This document shows positions 23,020-37,200 of a stretch of 64,000 nucleotides of DNA, in pieces. The translations under genes were made by a program, and so were the position numbers. The notes under the pieces are model-generated. The model did not search any database, had not been told where the DNA came from, and saw only the letters and a list, made by a program, of their open reading frames with translations. This DNA is from Chimonanthus salicifolius (taxonomy: Eukaryota; Streptophyta; Magnoliopsida; Laurales; Calycanthaceae), in contig CM023540.1 of assembly GCA_013350335.1 (NCBI GenBank), positions 25,585,175 to 25,649,174 of the forward strand, in the 5' to 3' direction. Every line of letters starts with the position of its first letter. The stretch's first letter is position 1.

Positions 23020-26000
23020 ATGGCCAGTGAGCAACACCTACTCTCTACAGAGATCGTCAACCGTGGTGTTGAAGTGTCGGGTCCTGATGCAGGCTCCCCA
23101 ACCTTCTCCGTCAGGGTCAGGCGACGTTTGCCGGACTTCCTGCACTCTGTAAATCTCAAATACGTGAGATTGGGCTACCATTATCTAATAAACCATGCAA
23201 TCTATCTTGCCACGATACCGGTGTTGGTGATCATGTTCGGCGCCGAGGTCGGCAGCCTGAGCAGAGAAGATCTTTTGAAGAAGGTGTTGGAGGATACCAG
23301 CTACGATCTGGCCACCGTCCTCACCTTCTTCGGCGTCTTGGTCTTTACTGTTTCCGTCTACTTCATGTCACGCCCCAAACCCATCTATCTCATCGATTTC
23401 GCCTGTTATCGACCGTCGGATGAACTCAAGGTAATCAATCAAATAGTGAAATACCCATTTTGTCCATTTTTTTTTTAATCTCTTTTATAATTTGTTTGGA
23501 CAAAATAAATATTAAATTTATTTTTATTCCACCAAATATAAAAGTGTTGAAACAGAGGAAAATAAGAAAATAATGGTAAAATTGTATTTTCATTTTAATG
23601 TGTACCATGAGAAACACTCATAGTAGACAAATCACTGGGCATTCTTCAATCCATTAAAATCTGAATGGTTCGTTGGATCATTTTCTATCAAAGATGCTAG
23701 GTGAAATCCCTTTAAATCATTTTCAACTTTAATATTAGTGAATATTTAAAAATATCAAAAATATAAAAGATAAAAAATATATTATACCTATAATACTATA
23801 ATAATATTTTTTAGTGAAAAGGAAAAAGAAAAAAAAATAAATGACTGAAATTGATTTTGAAGACATTGAAATTTAAATACATACATTCACGTGTGCTTCG
23901 TTGTACGTGTGAATACATGCATGGATACGTGCCTCCCAATATGCATGTGATGGGTGGCTATGCATTTTATTGTTTCATTAATTCCCACTCTCTTTTTGAC
24001 TTGGGATTATTAATAAGTTTAATTTTTATTTTATATATTAATTCATTTCTTACTAAATAATTTTTGATTGGCTTAAAATATTTATTTGAATAGGTTAATT
24101 AGTCACTATCAATTTGATTTTTCATTTTTGAGTTTTGAGTTTGTTACTGAAGTGTTATGTTGAGGTATTCTAATTTGTTTTAGTTCTCAATTTAAATTTC
24201 TTTATTTATTAAACAAATTAATCAATTCAATCTGTTTATTAAATAGATTAGAATATTCAATTATTTTTTTATAATAATAATAGTTAGGTTTTAATTTACA
24301 AGTTGGGATCTTTATTCTTAATTCACGCATCTAGTTGTCTTAAAAAATAGATTATTGTTTAGATTGTGACTTGATGAATTAATTAGGTCTTAGAATTTCG
24401 AAGCAAAGCAATCAAATTCTTTTAATATAAATTTTCTTTCTTGTCTAAGCTTTTTATTGAATTAATTGATCAAATGAATTAATAGGGTTTTATGTTATTA
24501 ATTGAGATTTACTTCTCAACCACGAAACTTCATGACAGGGGACACATGGCCTACTAATGAAGCCTGTCACTTTTCATCATATAAATGGCTCATTAAATGA
24601 TCATATAATTTATAGAAAAATCATAAAAAAATATTTTTTAATAATATTGTATTATTATAGATACTTTTTTTTTGAAAGGTACAGAAGAACTTCATTAAAG
24701 GAAAAAGAAAAAGTACAAGGAAAAGGATCCACGGCTTAAAAGGATTAGGTCAAAAGAAAAAGACAGAATAAAAGAAAAAAATAAAAATTAAAACTACAAA
24801 TAAAAGAAGAACTTTATTATAGGTACTTTTAAGTATTTAAAATAAAATTATCTGAGTCAAATTATCTATTAATTTTAAGATAAAATAAATTAGTCATTAC
24901 TTTTTATAGATTAAAATTGATATAAATAAAAAGTTGAACCGAAATTAGAAAAAAAAATTAACAAATTTTACTATTTGAATTTACTATGAAATGGAGTTCA
25001 TTCGAGGCTCTTACATCTTAGCTGGCTTCTTTTCCAAATAAAGGGCGCACTTTAAAATGTGAAGGGTTGTTCGAAATTTAATGTTGACAAGTCTGAAACT
25101 CTGTCGCCATTTGGTAGACCGCAGGACCTTGGAATTAAATTAGTAGTCCTGCTTTTCTCGCTGGCTTTATTGGTATTATTAGCATCATGTCTACATGAAG
25201 CACAATTTCAGATCAAATTAAGGAGTTTCTTGTAATATAAAAGTTTGCTCCTTTAATCTTAATTAAAACAAATTAAAGTAACTGGTCAATTCTTACCTCA
25301 ATGCAAAGTTAAAACTATTCACACATCTTCGTTGTTAATAATATTGTATTAAGTACATTTAATCATGTTTATGTAGCATCATTTGATTAACTAGTCAATT
25401 AAAGCTGATGACCGTCTCTTTGATTGATGACAGGTATCGAAGGAGGAATTCATAGAGCTGGCGAGGAAATCAGAGAAATTCGACGCTGCGAGCCTGGAAT
25501 TCCAGAGGCGGATCCTCAAGGCCTCCGGCATAGGCGACGAGACTTACATTCCCAAAGGAGTGATGTCTCCGGGCAACTGCGCCACCATGAAAGAGGGGCG
25601 GGCTGAGGCATCCACCGTGATTTTCGGCGCCCTGGACGAGCTCTTCGACAAGTGCCGCATCCGGCCAAAGGACGTGGGTATCCTTGTGGTGAACTGCAGC
25701 CTCTTCAACCCCACCCCTTCTCTCTCCGCCATGGTCGTAAACCACTACAAGATGAGGGGCAACATTCTCAGCTTCAATTTGGGTGGAATGGGGTGCAGCG
25801 CCGGCATCATAGCGCTGGACCTCGCCAACGACATGCTCCAGGCCAACCCCAACACCTTGGCCATTGTGGTCAGCGCTGAGATGGTCTCCTTCAGCTGGTA
25901 CCCGGGCCGCAACCGCTCCATGTTGATTCCCAATTGCTTCTTTCGCATGGGCTGCTCCGCCCTGCTCCTCTCCAACCGGAGGCGCGACTTCCACCGTGCC

Positions 26001-27647
26001 AAGTACCGCCTCGAGCACATCGTCCGCACCCACAAGGGATCCGACGACCGGAGCTTCAGGTCAGTCAGTCAGTCACCCTTTTAATAATAGTACTCTCAGT
26101 CTTAAGCAAAATATGAATTTAACGACTACTTTTATGGTTAAAACATATAAATTGATATCATAAAATATGGGGTGATGAAAATAATAATTTTGATAACTAA
26201 AATAGCTAAATGAAAGTAAAATGCAAAAAATTGAGCCTAAAATAGATAAAGAATTGAACGGTGGTACAGATATAAATATCACTTATTTACACCTTTATTT
26301 TTTAAGCGAGAAGTGATCAGTTGAACTAAACAATCTCTTTAATGTTTCTTTTATCAAAACACTTGACGTCCAACTCACTACTCCAAAGAAATTAATAATA
26401 TGAGAAATTAAATAACTTGGCATAAATGAAATGTACGTTTGAAATTAGTTCCAGGCGCTGAATAGACATTAATTTGGTGGGCCTTCTGTTAAGGTATTAG
26501 TTGGGTGGGCCTTCTTTTTGGGCCCTAGGCTTAATAATGTTCATGTTCAGGTCTAAATTCTAAGTATTCACTCTGTTAACTGAGTGGTTAGGGGTTGCAC
26601 CAACTAATCTCAACATCAAATCCTGTTATAAAAGCTTGGTTAAATCAATTTATTTGAATTTAATTAAAGTAAGTTGTAGAACTGACTCATCATGTCCTTT
26701 CTTAGATTTTAACCCATGGCTACATTAATGAAAAATATATAATTTAAACGATATATATCAGTCACACGACCATTTCAGTTAAATATATAATTCTTGTCAA
26801 AATTAATAAAAAAACATTGATTAGGGTTTAAAAAAATTTAGAATATAAAAAAATAAGAGATTTTCTTCTTTTAGAATTTTATTAATTATAGAGTATGTAG
26901 TAAAAAACTCATTATTTGTCAAGATAATAGTTTATTTATATAAATAATAAAAAAAATTTATAGTAATTTGATAGCAACTGTTGAATGGCACGAAAATCGA
27001 ACCTAAAGTCCTACTAAATGTAACTCGTGAAGTTTCAATAGGAATTTTTATAGACTCGTGACTCAGTGAGTTAGGGATGGGGGTGCGTATGTACGAACAG
27101 GTCCGTGTATCAGGACGAAGACGAGCAACGGGTGAAGGGTCTAGCAATCAGTAGAGATCTGATGGAAGTGGGCGGCCACGCTCTGAAGACCAACATCACC
27201 ACCCTCGGCCCCCTCGTCCTCCCCTTCTCCGAGCACGTCTTCTTCTTCGCCTCCCTCATCTGGCGCCACCTCTTCCGCACCGCCGATGCCACCAAGCCCT
27301 ACATTCCCGACTATAAGCTGGCCTTCGAGCATTTCTGTGTCCACGCCGCCAGCAAGAACGTGCTGGACGAGCTTCAGAAGAACTTGGAGCTGAGCGACCG
27401 GAACATGGAGGCCTCCCGGATGGCGCTCCACCGCTTCGGCAACACTTCCAGCAGCAGCATCTGGTATGAGTTGGCCTATCTAGAGGCCAAGGAGCGGGTC
27501 CGGCGAGGAGACCGGATCTGGCAGCTTGCATTTGGATCTGGGTTCAAGTGCAACAGTGCTGTGTGGCGGGCCATGGGCCATGTGAGGAAGCCGGCGAGGA
27601 ATCCATGGCTGGATTGCATTGATCGATATCCTCCACTTGCACCCTAA
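23020..27647 (+). CDS. KCS10: 3-ketoacyl-CoA synthase, KCS10/FIDDLEHEAD type
   Basis: Condensing enzyme of the ER fatty-acid elongase: joins malonyl-CoA to a long-chain acyl-CoA to extend very-long-chain fatty acids for cuticle lipids. Three exons: 23020-23430, 25434-26059, 27101-27647; introns of 2003 and 1041 bp; 1584 nt, 527 aa, usual KCS length. The N-terminus ([39 protein letters not shown]) and C-terminus ([11 protein letters not shown]) match FIDDLEHEAD (Arabidopsis KCS10) better than KCS6 or KCS11. Two membrane segments at about 58-75 and 97-115. Catalytic triad complete: Cys258 in GGMGCSAG, His427 in FEHFCVHA, Asn460 in [12 protein letters not shown] context (GAACATGG) is good. The second intron's acceptor (GTACGAACAG) has a poor pyrimidine tract, but the joined frame ([15 protein letters not shown]) fits the family. 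In Arabidopsis the gene is epidermal and prevents organ fusion. Confidence 0.95.
24660..24735 (-). mobile_element. Short LINE 3'-end fragment in KCS10 intron 1
   Basis: On the minus strand the order is TGTACTTTTTC, TTTAATGAAGTTCTTCTGTA, CTTTC and then a run of A. This resembles plant LINE 3' tails such as the one ending near 50576 (TTTATTAATGAAAGTC followed by A). Only the extreme 3' end is present. Confidence 0.4.
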
Positions 27648-28307
27648 TTCTCATTCTCATTCTCATTGTTCCTTCGAAAACCCTGCTAATTGTATTTTCA
27701 TTTTTATCGTATGTTTAAAATTCTATTTTCAAGCTTTACACAATGGAAATGGAAATGGAATGGAATGGAATGTAAGGAAGGTACATTTGCTTCTTTTCAT
27801 CATTCTTTTTATCGTTTTTGTCTAAAAGAAGAAGAGAAAATGTCAGAAATTCTTATTTCTGAAATTAAAAATGAAAAAATAAAAGCAACATTTTGCACAA
27901 GCTCTTGGCGTTCGAATGCTTTCACTGACGGATTTACTCTATTGTCATCATCACATATTAAAATCTAATCTATGTTAAATCGATTGACTGATTTATCTCT
28001 AAATATTAAAAAAAAAACATTTATTTATTATATCTATTTTTTAAATATTGTCCAGCCGGCAGATGCCATGACACACAAATACCACACAATAGAGCATTTG
28101 ACTAGTCTAATATTGTGGAGCAAGCTTATGCGTATTGTATTGATTGATATTACCTGGTATCAGTGGTTTTATGCCAATTTTCTCCAAAAAAAAAAAAATT
28201 TCCTAATCTTCTAACAATAATTTTAAAATTAATGACTTTGGTCCACAACAAAAAAAATTGTAAAATAATTAAAATAATTGTAGATTATCATAAACATCAA
28301 AATAAGT
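27648..28307. other. 3' flank of KCS10, no gene seen
   Basis: Probable 3' UTR with short TTCTCA and GGAAAT/GGAAT repeats just after the stop codon, then AT-rich DNA up to the MULE-like element. Confidence 0.5.
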
Positions 28308-29411
28308 CTTATCTTGGACGCTCCATATAAACACTCGATTTTTTTTTGCCTCTACACATTTGATTTCAAAAAATCGGGTGAAATTACCATTCTACCCCTC
28401 CGTGTTTGGTCATCTGAACGAACTGTCAGTTCATTTTAAGTTCGTTCGGATGAATACACTCATCCGAATGAACAAATCAGTGTAATTTCAGTTCGTTCGG
28501 ATGATTATATTCATCCGAACCAACAGATCAATACAATTTCAGTTCGTTCGGACGAATGAACTTATATATATTCATTCGTTCGAATGATCAATTTGAATTA
28601 TTCGAACGAATGAACATACATAAGTTCATTCGTCCGAATGATCAGTTTGAATATATCCTAAGAATAGTATGTTCCTTTGATGAGCAAACAATGTGACATA
28701 GTAAATGTTAAAGAATGCTGGAGTAAATGTGATGCACAAGACATACAATAGTGAGCTAGTTCTGGAGATACCAAGTATCAGTCAGCAATTCCTTCAAGTA
28801 ATTTTGGCAACTCCTGCAGTTCATTTGATGAGTAAACAATGTGACATGGTAAATGTCAAAGAATGCTGGAGTAAATGTGGTGCACAAGACACACAATGAA
28901 GAACTAGTTCTGGAGATACCAAGTATCAGTCAGTAATTCCTCAAAGTAATTTTGGCAACTCCTGCAGTACATGTTTTTGGTATGCTATTTCGGATTCTTT
29001 CTTAAAAAATGAAAGCAATACCATGTTTGCTGACAGATCTCAAGAAAAGCAGCTGAATATAGGAATGCAGCCAAAACATGGGTCAAGTCTGAAGATGACA
29101 AGTTTGAGGAAGTGAATGACAATGCACATTTGTTTGAATGATCCTAAGTGATCATTCAAATAAACATATATAAGTTTACTCCTCCGAACGAACTGAAATT
29201 GCAATGTTTTGTTCGTTCGGATGAGTATATTCGTCCAAACGAATGAAATTTAGATTGATCTGTTCGTTCGGATGAATATATTCATCCAAACGAACTGACA
29301 GTTTGTTCGGATGATCAAATAAGGAGGGGTAGAATGATAATTTCAGTTGATTTTTTAAAATCAGATGTGTAGAAGCAGAAAAATCTAGTATTTATGTGGC
29401 ACCTTATCTTG
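28308..29411. mobile_element. MULE-like non-autonomous element with 9-bp target-site duplication
   Basis: The element proper is 28317-29402 (1086 bp). It is flanked by the 9-bp direct repeat CTTATCTTG at 28308-28316 and 29403-29411, the duplication length typical of Mutator-like elements. The termini form inverted repeats of about 120 bp; both ends share ATAAA.ACT.GATTTTT, TCTACACAT.TGATTT, ATTCTACCCCTCC and GAAC.AACTGTCAGTTC words. Subterminal zones hold many TTCGTTCGGATGAATA-type words in both orientations. The centre holds a 147-bp tandem duplication. No transposase frame is present. Confidence 0.75.
28677..28970 (+). repeat. 147-bp tandem duplication inside the MULE-like element
   Basis: Two units beginning TTTGATGAGCAAACAATG (28677) and TTTGATGAGTAAACAATG (28824), with few differences. 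The frame reads KECWSKC and LEIPSIS in the first unit, so it may be a captured exon; I do not recognise the source gene. It lies between the two subterminal repeat zones. Confidence 0.65.
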
Positions 29412-30792
29412 ACTTTAATTGATTTTAATTGGTCAACGATGTGGCTAGGGCTGGTTTGGTAGCCAAAATGAATGCTCATTTGCATCATTGTCAACCTTTC
29501 ACGTGGCCTACGTGACAACCTAAATTTTAGAAAGTAAAGTTGACTATTCAAAAGTCGTTTATGTTATGTTTACTTTTTTTCTTTCTTTATCCAGTGAAAA
29601 TATATTTCATTTATATATGAAAGCTAGATTTTTGCCTTGCTCTTTTTTTTTTTTTAATATAGAAAAAGAAACTATGAATTTTTCTAAATCGATATATATC
29701 GACCGATACGATACGTATCAGTTGATATCTCAACCCCTGCTCTCTATAAAATTATCCTATGTGTGAGAGTAAGGACGCTTACACATATCTCAAGAATTAA
29801 CCAGACACTCTAAGAAGCCTAAACACTTTTGTCATAAAAAAAAAAAATTTAATGTGTTTATTAAATAGGTTTAACTCAAATTGCCTAATCTATTTGTTAA
29901 TAGATTGAAATATTTTAATTTTAACGCTACTTCTAAGTGGCTATAAGATTAATTGAAATGAGTGGCCTAAATTTTTTTAAACCCTAATTCGAATTCAATC
30001 CATTTAAACGTGTTTGTCAAGTTAACTCTATAACTGGCCTCTTTGCCCAGTTATGCTAGCAGATTGAGTAAAAATAGTTACCTAGCCAGAAACTTTAATA
30101 ACTGTAAAATGGAAGAGAAATAACATTCTCTACTGCTTAGGTTGCAAAAGCTTCATAGAATCGAGTACTGCTTTCATTAACTTCCATAATATGTAATTGA
30201 AATTGGGGTGTTTTAATATCATTGACATGAGTGTATTTGTTGACACGTACTGTATTAATGATAAGCGATGTTTATTGTTGATATGGGTGTATCAGGGATA
30301 CCGACCATATCGGTGAACTTATTTTTTTAAAAAAAATAAGTCATTTTTATGGAGCTTAGATCGTTGAAAATCAAGATTTCGCTACAAATAAAGTATGTCT
30401 TAAAATTTTAAAAAAGAGAAAGGGGGCACATGAGCTGAATTTTTTATTGTCCAACTTATGTAAACTCTAATCAGGTCATTATATACACATTTTTTTCAGT
30501 GAGTAAGAATACGAGCGAAATTTGTAACGAGAGTCGTCTCTCCTTCGTTTTTGCCTTTGAACCCGTAGACATACTAAAAGAGAATCACATAAACCTCTCT
30601 GTTGTAGTTTGATTCTCTTTCATTGATTTCCTCCTTTATATTTTCTTTTCGATATTATTGTTTCTGTATGAAAAGAAAGGTGTTTCCTCTCAAAAGAGAA
30701 AACATTCAGTCATATCATTAATTTTATCACATTTGGTTAAAAGAAGGAGATCTCATTGAGAAGTTGCGATGGGTTCAAGGCAAAATGAGATT
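29412..30792. other. Spacer between the MULE-like element and block B, no gene seen
   Basis: AT-rich non-coding DNA. It contains a GATATATATCGACCGATACG palindromic word at about 29690, related to the cluster at 18880-19035. No sequence feature marks the junction with the duplicated block at 30793; the match simply starts there because copy A begins at the window edge. Confidence 0.5.
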
Positions 30793-31259
30793 AGGTACAC
30801 AATTTATCTCTCACAATTACTTTGTAAATGTGGAGATTCCTTTCCAGGGGAAGATGATAAGAGGGTAGATCCTCTTAGAAAGACCACATTATAACTCTAT
30901 ATGTGGTGTATACATGGTTCCCAAATGAACCACTTTCCCAAATTTTTATACTCGGCAGATGAATTATAGGCATCTTGTAACAAATAGGAAGATGCCTATA
31001 TAATTAAAATAATGCAATTTATGTCACAGGGGATTCAGGCATTCTCTTCCTACTGACCTGTGTTCTGAACCACTTTCCTTTTCTTGACGTCCAAGATATA
31101 TGAACATACCAAAGCCTCAATTATATCAGTCTCTGTCAACGATGGCAAGGCCCTGATCCGTCATCTCCTACGACTGCAGCATGAAACGCAAGCACTCTTG
31201 ATGGTCCTTGGATCAGCAGAACATCAACATTTAATTGCCATCTTAGATTTATCAGATTG

Positions 31260-34200
31260 TTATCGGTCAAAAGTGGCAGCTGAGTTATCGTCATAGTGAC
31301 CTTTCCATGCATTGCCACTATCAGATGCACTGCATGCTTGGTTCTGTATGGGAATGTTCACAAGATCGCCATCAAAACTCATCTGCTGAACTTCTGCCGC
31401 AGACAGGATCTTGATGCTTTGTACACAGCTAACAAATTCCCTGATAATAGAATGAAAGGAAATGGTTAGCAAATGTACAACAATGAGAAAAAACCAAAAA
31501 TAGGATCCAGTGGTTTAAGAAAATATGACACGGGGGCTTGATTTGAAATTGAATGCAGTCTACTGCATCACCTGATTCCAAATTTATTAGAGTGGATTTG
31601 AGTCAAGGCTCATCTAGTTCTTAAGTATGGGAAAGGAGACTTACTCCCAAGGGTCATCTCCAACAAGGAGAATGTCATTTTCATGATCCACATAGACCAG
31701 TTTCCACTCAGTCCTCTGAGGATCTTCCAGCTGCCCTTCAATCCCAAACATGCGTGCAAGGTCATGCCTGAGCTCATCATACCCCCGGTATCGTGTAACA
31801 TCTATAGACCTTCCCACCGAGCCACGCTTTTGAACCTTTAAGGTCCAAACGGAAAAGCAACCCATATATGAACGTCAGAAGCAAACCAAGAAATGAAAAA
31901 TGCATAGAATATCAGACAACTGAAGTGGTCAGTAAAAGGACTATCAAGCAATTCAAGTTACAAAAGAAAGAGCAGATCCATGAGAGGTTGAGTAGATGAG
32001 TGCAATAACTAAATATTAATCTGTTCATTAAGGTGCCTTCTTCACAATCATCATTGTCCCAGGGGTAGGCTTTTTGAGTTTACTCTTCCATTCCACCATG
32101 TGATAAACCATATCCTCCATCACTTCACAATCTACCATGTCCTTCGTCCCTTCCCTTTTAAACTCTTCAATAATGTATATTTGAAAGTATATCATTAGTC
32201 ACGAAAGCACCTTCTCTGGCCTCCACTTCAGCTTCATAGGCACTTCACTGTTATCCTCATAATGTGGAAAAGGGTATTATATTACTTATTGATTTCCATT
32301 GCACTTCAACGAGTTGTGAAGCTTCACAGTACGGTCATCTGGCTTTCACTTCTTCGGAACCAACCAATGGACACCCCAAAAAAAGGAGCTTAGCCTGAGG
32401 ATACATTTGAGAGACATTTGCTGATTGAATGCCAAGGATATAAGCAACTCTATGCCCTCCCCCCCCCCCCCCCCCCCCCCCTCTCCTCCCCATTCCTCCC
32501 CACCCAAACCAACCAAAAAGAAAACCAAAATCACCACACAATCCAATCCATTCAATTCTTTATATGCTGCTCCAATCCATACAAGGGATTAGGGGCACCA
32601 TACTCAAGCAGTGTTGGATTATGGCTCATCGATGGTTGTACATAGCAGATGAACTGTCTTGATCTCATAAATGTGTTCCGTGTGTGTGTGCGTGATCGAC
32701 CAAATTGTATCTTTATTAATAAATGGGAAAGCATCATTCTGGAAAAAAAAAAAAAAACCACTAATGGGAAAGCAAGGCTAGAAGCAGTTCCAAGTTACAA
32801 CCAAATTGCCTACTGAACAATCTCTCTCTCTCTAAAAAGACCTCTGAATAGGGGAGGTTTGGAAATTGGCACCGTTATCTTTCCTTGTTTTCCATTAGTT
32901 GGGCCAAGCCTAAATCCTTTAGGGACCTTCTCTTGTAATGGGGTGCAGGTGCCTTTACAAAGTGAAGCCATATTCTCTGGAAACTGGTGCCTTTGGCTAT
33001 AGCTTGGTTCATTTGGCTTCAACACAACAAACGAATTTATGAGGATCAAGTATTGCCCATGGAAGTGGTGTAGAAGAGAATCAAATCTAACATTACTCAG
33101 TGTGCACTGGTTATGGATGCTATCATTGGAGTTTCTCCTAACCATCTAGTACAGCTGGTCAGTGTTATCTTGAAGGAAAGTAATTTTATCGAATTTTCTT
33201 TTATTTGACCCGCTATTGTGTTTGATTTTGTTATGCTTTCTGGGACCAACTTCTTGCTGGGCCTGAAAACATTATACTCACTTTTTATCAATCAAGTTTC
33301 ATGTTACTGCTCAAAAAAAAGGGGCTAAAGGGTAAAAAATGTTCAAACTTGTATTCGTTTTTTTTTTTGGGAAAAAATAAAACCTGGAAGGAGAATGGAG
33401 AAAAGTGGCAAACCTTCGTGAATGTCCGCATACGCTGAGGCTGGTTGGACCATAAACCTCTGTTTAGAACACCACTCTCATTGACAACAGCATCACTGGA
33501 ACATCCAGGCTTAAATGATATGTCAGGCACCCCAAAGGACTGAGAACTGATTGCTGCTGTTGACAACTCTGTCTCAATATCTCTTTGATTACTATAACCA
33601 AACACCATATTTTGAAGATCCTTCCCAGAGCCAAAGCTCCTCGACAACAAAGTATCAGGAGTCGAACCATCAATGTTAATGCCAAAGAGCAGATTATTTC
33701 GTGGGTCTGCTTGAACTTCACCATCCAAACAAAACGATGGCAGAACACTACCATCCAAACAAAATGAAGTTGCAGATGAGGAAACATCCAAGTGGTCAGT
33801 GACGACACTATGGTTGGCAAGTTGTTGTTCTTTTGCCATGGGAAGCTCATTCTTGACCTGGACAATGGGCTTGCTCTGAATATTTTGCAGTAAATCATTC
33901 AATGGTGGAACTGTTGTCATGTCTCCTCTCATGATAGTTGGACTTTGATGGCTTCTGCTCAACAAGCATGATGGAGAAGCATTGCAGTTATTGGTAGAAG
34001 GTGATGTTGAACATGATGGCGCATCTCCTTCAATGAACCCAGAGTGAGATTTTATAGGTCCTGTTATATGATTTGAAGAAACCTGATGTGACTGGTTGAG
34101 TGCAGATGGAGAGATCTGACTACTGCCAAGCTGCTGATGCAGCTGTTGCTTTTGTTGAAATTGTTGATTGCATTGTTGGTTTTGTTGCTGCTGTGGCTGC

Positions 34201-37200
34201 TGAGGCTGCAAATGTGGGCTGATTTGGGCAAACAATTGTTGCTGATGCTGCTGCAATTTCTGAAGCATTTGCATCTGAAGGTGCTGTTGGGATACTGGCG
34301 ACTGTTGCAGTTGTTGCTGCCTCTGCAGGAGACTCTGTTCTTGCTGTTGCAGTTGCTGCTGCTGCTGTTGCTGCTGTGGTTGCAATTGTTGCTCCCCTTG
34401 TTGCTGGAACTGCAAGTTTTGCTGTAATATTGTTTGTTGGAGAGAAACCTCATTATGCTGATGGTTTTGTTGGATTTGAGAGAGTGGTGTTGGAAAATGT
34501 TGTGGCTGAATCTGAGAGTGCATGAGAGGCGGTTGCATTGGTTGGTTAGCTACCTGGCTTTGAGGCAATAGTGGGTTTATGAAAGATTTATGTTGCTTCT
34601 GTTGCTGCTGATCAACAATGCCTGGAGTAACAAGAGAAGCTTGTGATTGCTGCCGAGGCTGTTGTTGTGGTTGTTGCTGGTGAGGCTGTTGTGGTGGTGG
34701 CAGCTGCTGCTGCAAAATTTGTTGTGGTGGTTGCCGCTGTAGTTGTTGGGGCCAAGTAAGTGATGGTGGCTGAAATTGATCAGTTTGATGTGTTGCTTTG
34801 GGAGTGTTGAACTGTAAATTGGGTACTTCTAAGGGGTTATTCTGAAAATTCAGTATCTTAGATGGGTCAGCAGTGCAATGGTTATTCTGCAGAGCTGAAG
34901 TGACCGTGGACGTTAAGTATCCTGGCTGTGCCACTGAGTTAAGCAACTGAGAATTTTGATGCATGTTCATCCACTGGACAAGACTGAAGCCTGGGAAAAT
35001 AGGACTTTGGGTATCCTTGATGCCAAATTCATCACCAAACCATGGCATTGCCCGTTTGAAGGCATTTTCTACTTCAGACTCATCATCTGCAAAGTCATTC
35101 CTATGGACATGTAAGTGACTTTGAAACCAGAATTTCGAATCAAATTTTCACAAAAAAACAAAAGTAGTTCCGTTTTAGTCTGACGCACACAAGTGAGAAG
35201 CAATGGGTATCAGACACAGACCAATGAAAAACATGCTGAGAGCATCCATGCAATTGTATGAGAACTCAAGAATGCCAATGGATGTTCTGCTTATAAACCT
35301 GACAAATTCTAAATAATAGTAGTAGTTTCTGGTAATAGAGGTAACAACACTGCCACCAACAACAATAATAATCCACAATTTGTCATTCGCAACATTATCC
35401 ACCATCAGATCTATACATTAGCCCATTTAAAGAGGTCAGCTTTGTGAGCTCCAACTTTCTACTGACCATTATATGCGTGATTAAAATGATCTGATGCTAG
35501 CCTCCATTTTCCCATGCAACCCACCATTTTTTTAATTCCAACCCCTCAGATCTAAACCTCTTCTGAACTATCAATGATACAAAATTCTACTCAACTGTAG
35601 TTGGCCCCATTGTTGGATTGTTAGAAATTTTACACTTTTTTCATGAGAACTATTGCCAGGTCTACAGAGGATTTGTTCCACCGTTTTTGAGTGGTAAACC
35701 AATGATCAATCCAATGGTCACCCCGACTCCAATCTGAGTGAAATTGAGCAACTGATAATTCATTGGGGATAGGTTTAATGTCGTTCAGATTTACAGATTG
35801 TGGACCCAGGGGTAGAGGGGGGATGGTATCATAACCACCATATGTGTAATAGGGAATGAAAAGATCATTAGTTAATTCAGGGTGGAAAATTTAAGCTCCA
35901 TTCCTTTATCATGGTCATGGTCAGCCTCATCAAATGAATTTGCAGGCAATGGAGTTGGATTTGCAGAGATGGGTGGATATCTTAGTTATGATGTAGTCTT
36001 CAAAGTGATAGTTGTTACATACTTTGCCGTCCACGACGTGCCAGCCCAAATCGTCATTAGGCTTAACGTTTCTATGTACATTTCTTTTCTCCCTTGATAA
36101 AAGCTGCACCATTATCTCTAATTTTTTTTTCTTAAAAGAAAGGCCATGGGTTGCACATGTGTATGTGTGTTATATGACCTCCACATGAGAGAGCAAGGTA
36201 ATATACCATTCAAACTTTTCCTATGGGCCCAAATAGGACCATGTGGATGAGTTGGGTGGAATGATCTATGCTTCAATATGGGGGCCATAAAGTTTAGATC
36301 ATATAAAAATATATTCAATTCAACTTAGGAGGGGTTTTAATTCAACGGTGTGGTCAACTTGGAACAAGGTCAAACTGGGTAAGGATCCAATTTAAGGGAG
36401 ATGGGTGCCATTTTGAGCATTGTGTGGGGTATTACCCATACTCCTAAGCTTGGGGGTCATTTGTATGTGTATTATCATCATCACATCCATCAGGTCTCAA
36501 CTACCTTTTCAAAACTCTAATATTTCAAGGACAATTCAATGTAGGCAGTGTGCACGTATTGGACACCTGCGAGTCCAAACAATCATTTTTTATGTGTAAA
36601 AATCTATGTCCCTGACATATCGATGGCATTTCCCTGCTGTATCCATGCCATGTCCGGGCATCATACCTCAAGTCTATTAAAAATCATGTTCTTGATACTC
36701 CAAAGTCCTGCTTCTCGTCGTCATCACACCTATCAGAAATCTTTTTCAATCTCTTCCATTCTCACAATTCCTACTTGTTTTTTTTTTCTTTTTTCTTTTT
36801 GAATTTATTTTCATTGTATTAGACTGTTTTTGTCTTCTATATACATGCATAGACATCTTAAATGGCATTCCTTGATCTTTTATTTCCATTAGGTCAATCT
36901 TTAAATTTCCTCTAATATATTCCTTTCAAATGTATCTCTTCTACATACGTTGACCGCCGACATCACTGCAATCATACTTTGATTTGGTGAATTGTTTCCA
37001 AGGGCCATCTACCTCTCCTATACCCTTTCTACCCAAAATGGTCCCTTGTCCTATCTGCCAATAAGCACATGATGAAATACCAATATGTGGCAAGGTTCTT
37101 CCACAACAGCTTTACTTTCTTACCTCTTATATATGTTTTTATACGAGCAACAAAAGAACACAAGGTCAAGCAATGTTTGTTTAACAGGCTTATGGTGTTA

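Noticed and set aside
25470..26033. Long minus-strand frame of 187 residues opposite KCS10 exon 2
   Set aside because: Antisense shadow of a GC-rich coding exon whose plus strand encodes the conserved KCS active-site region.
28440..29300. CRISPR-like array of TTCGTTCGGATGAATA words
   Set aside because: Words lie in both orientations with irregular spacing inside a transposon with terminal inverted repeats, in a plant genome.
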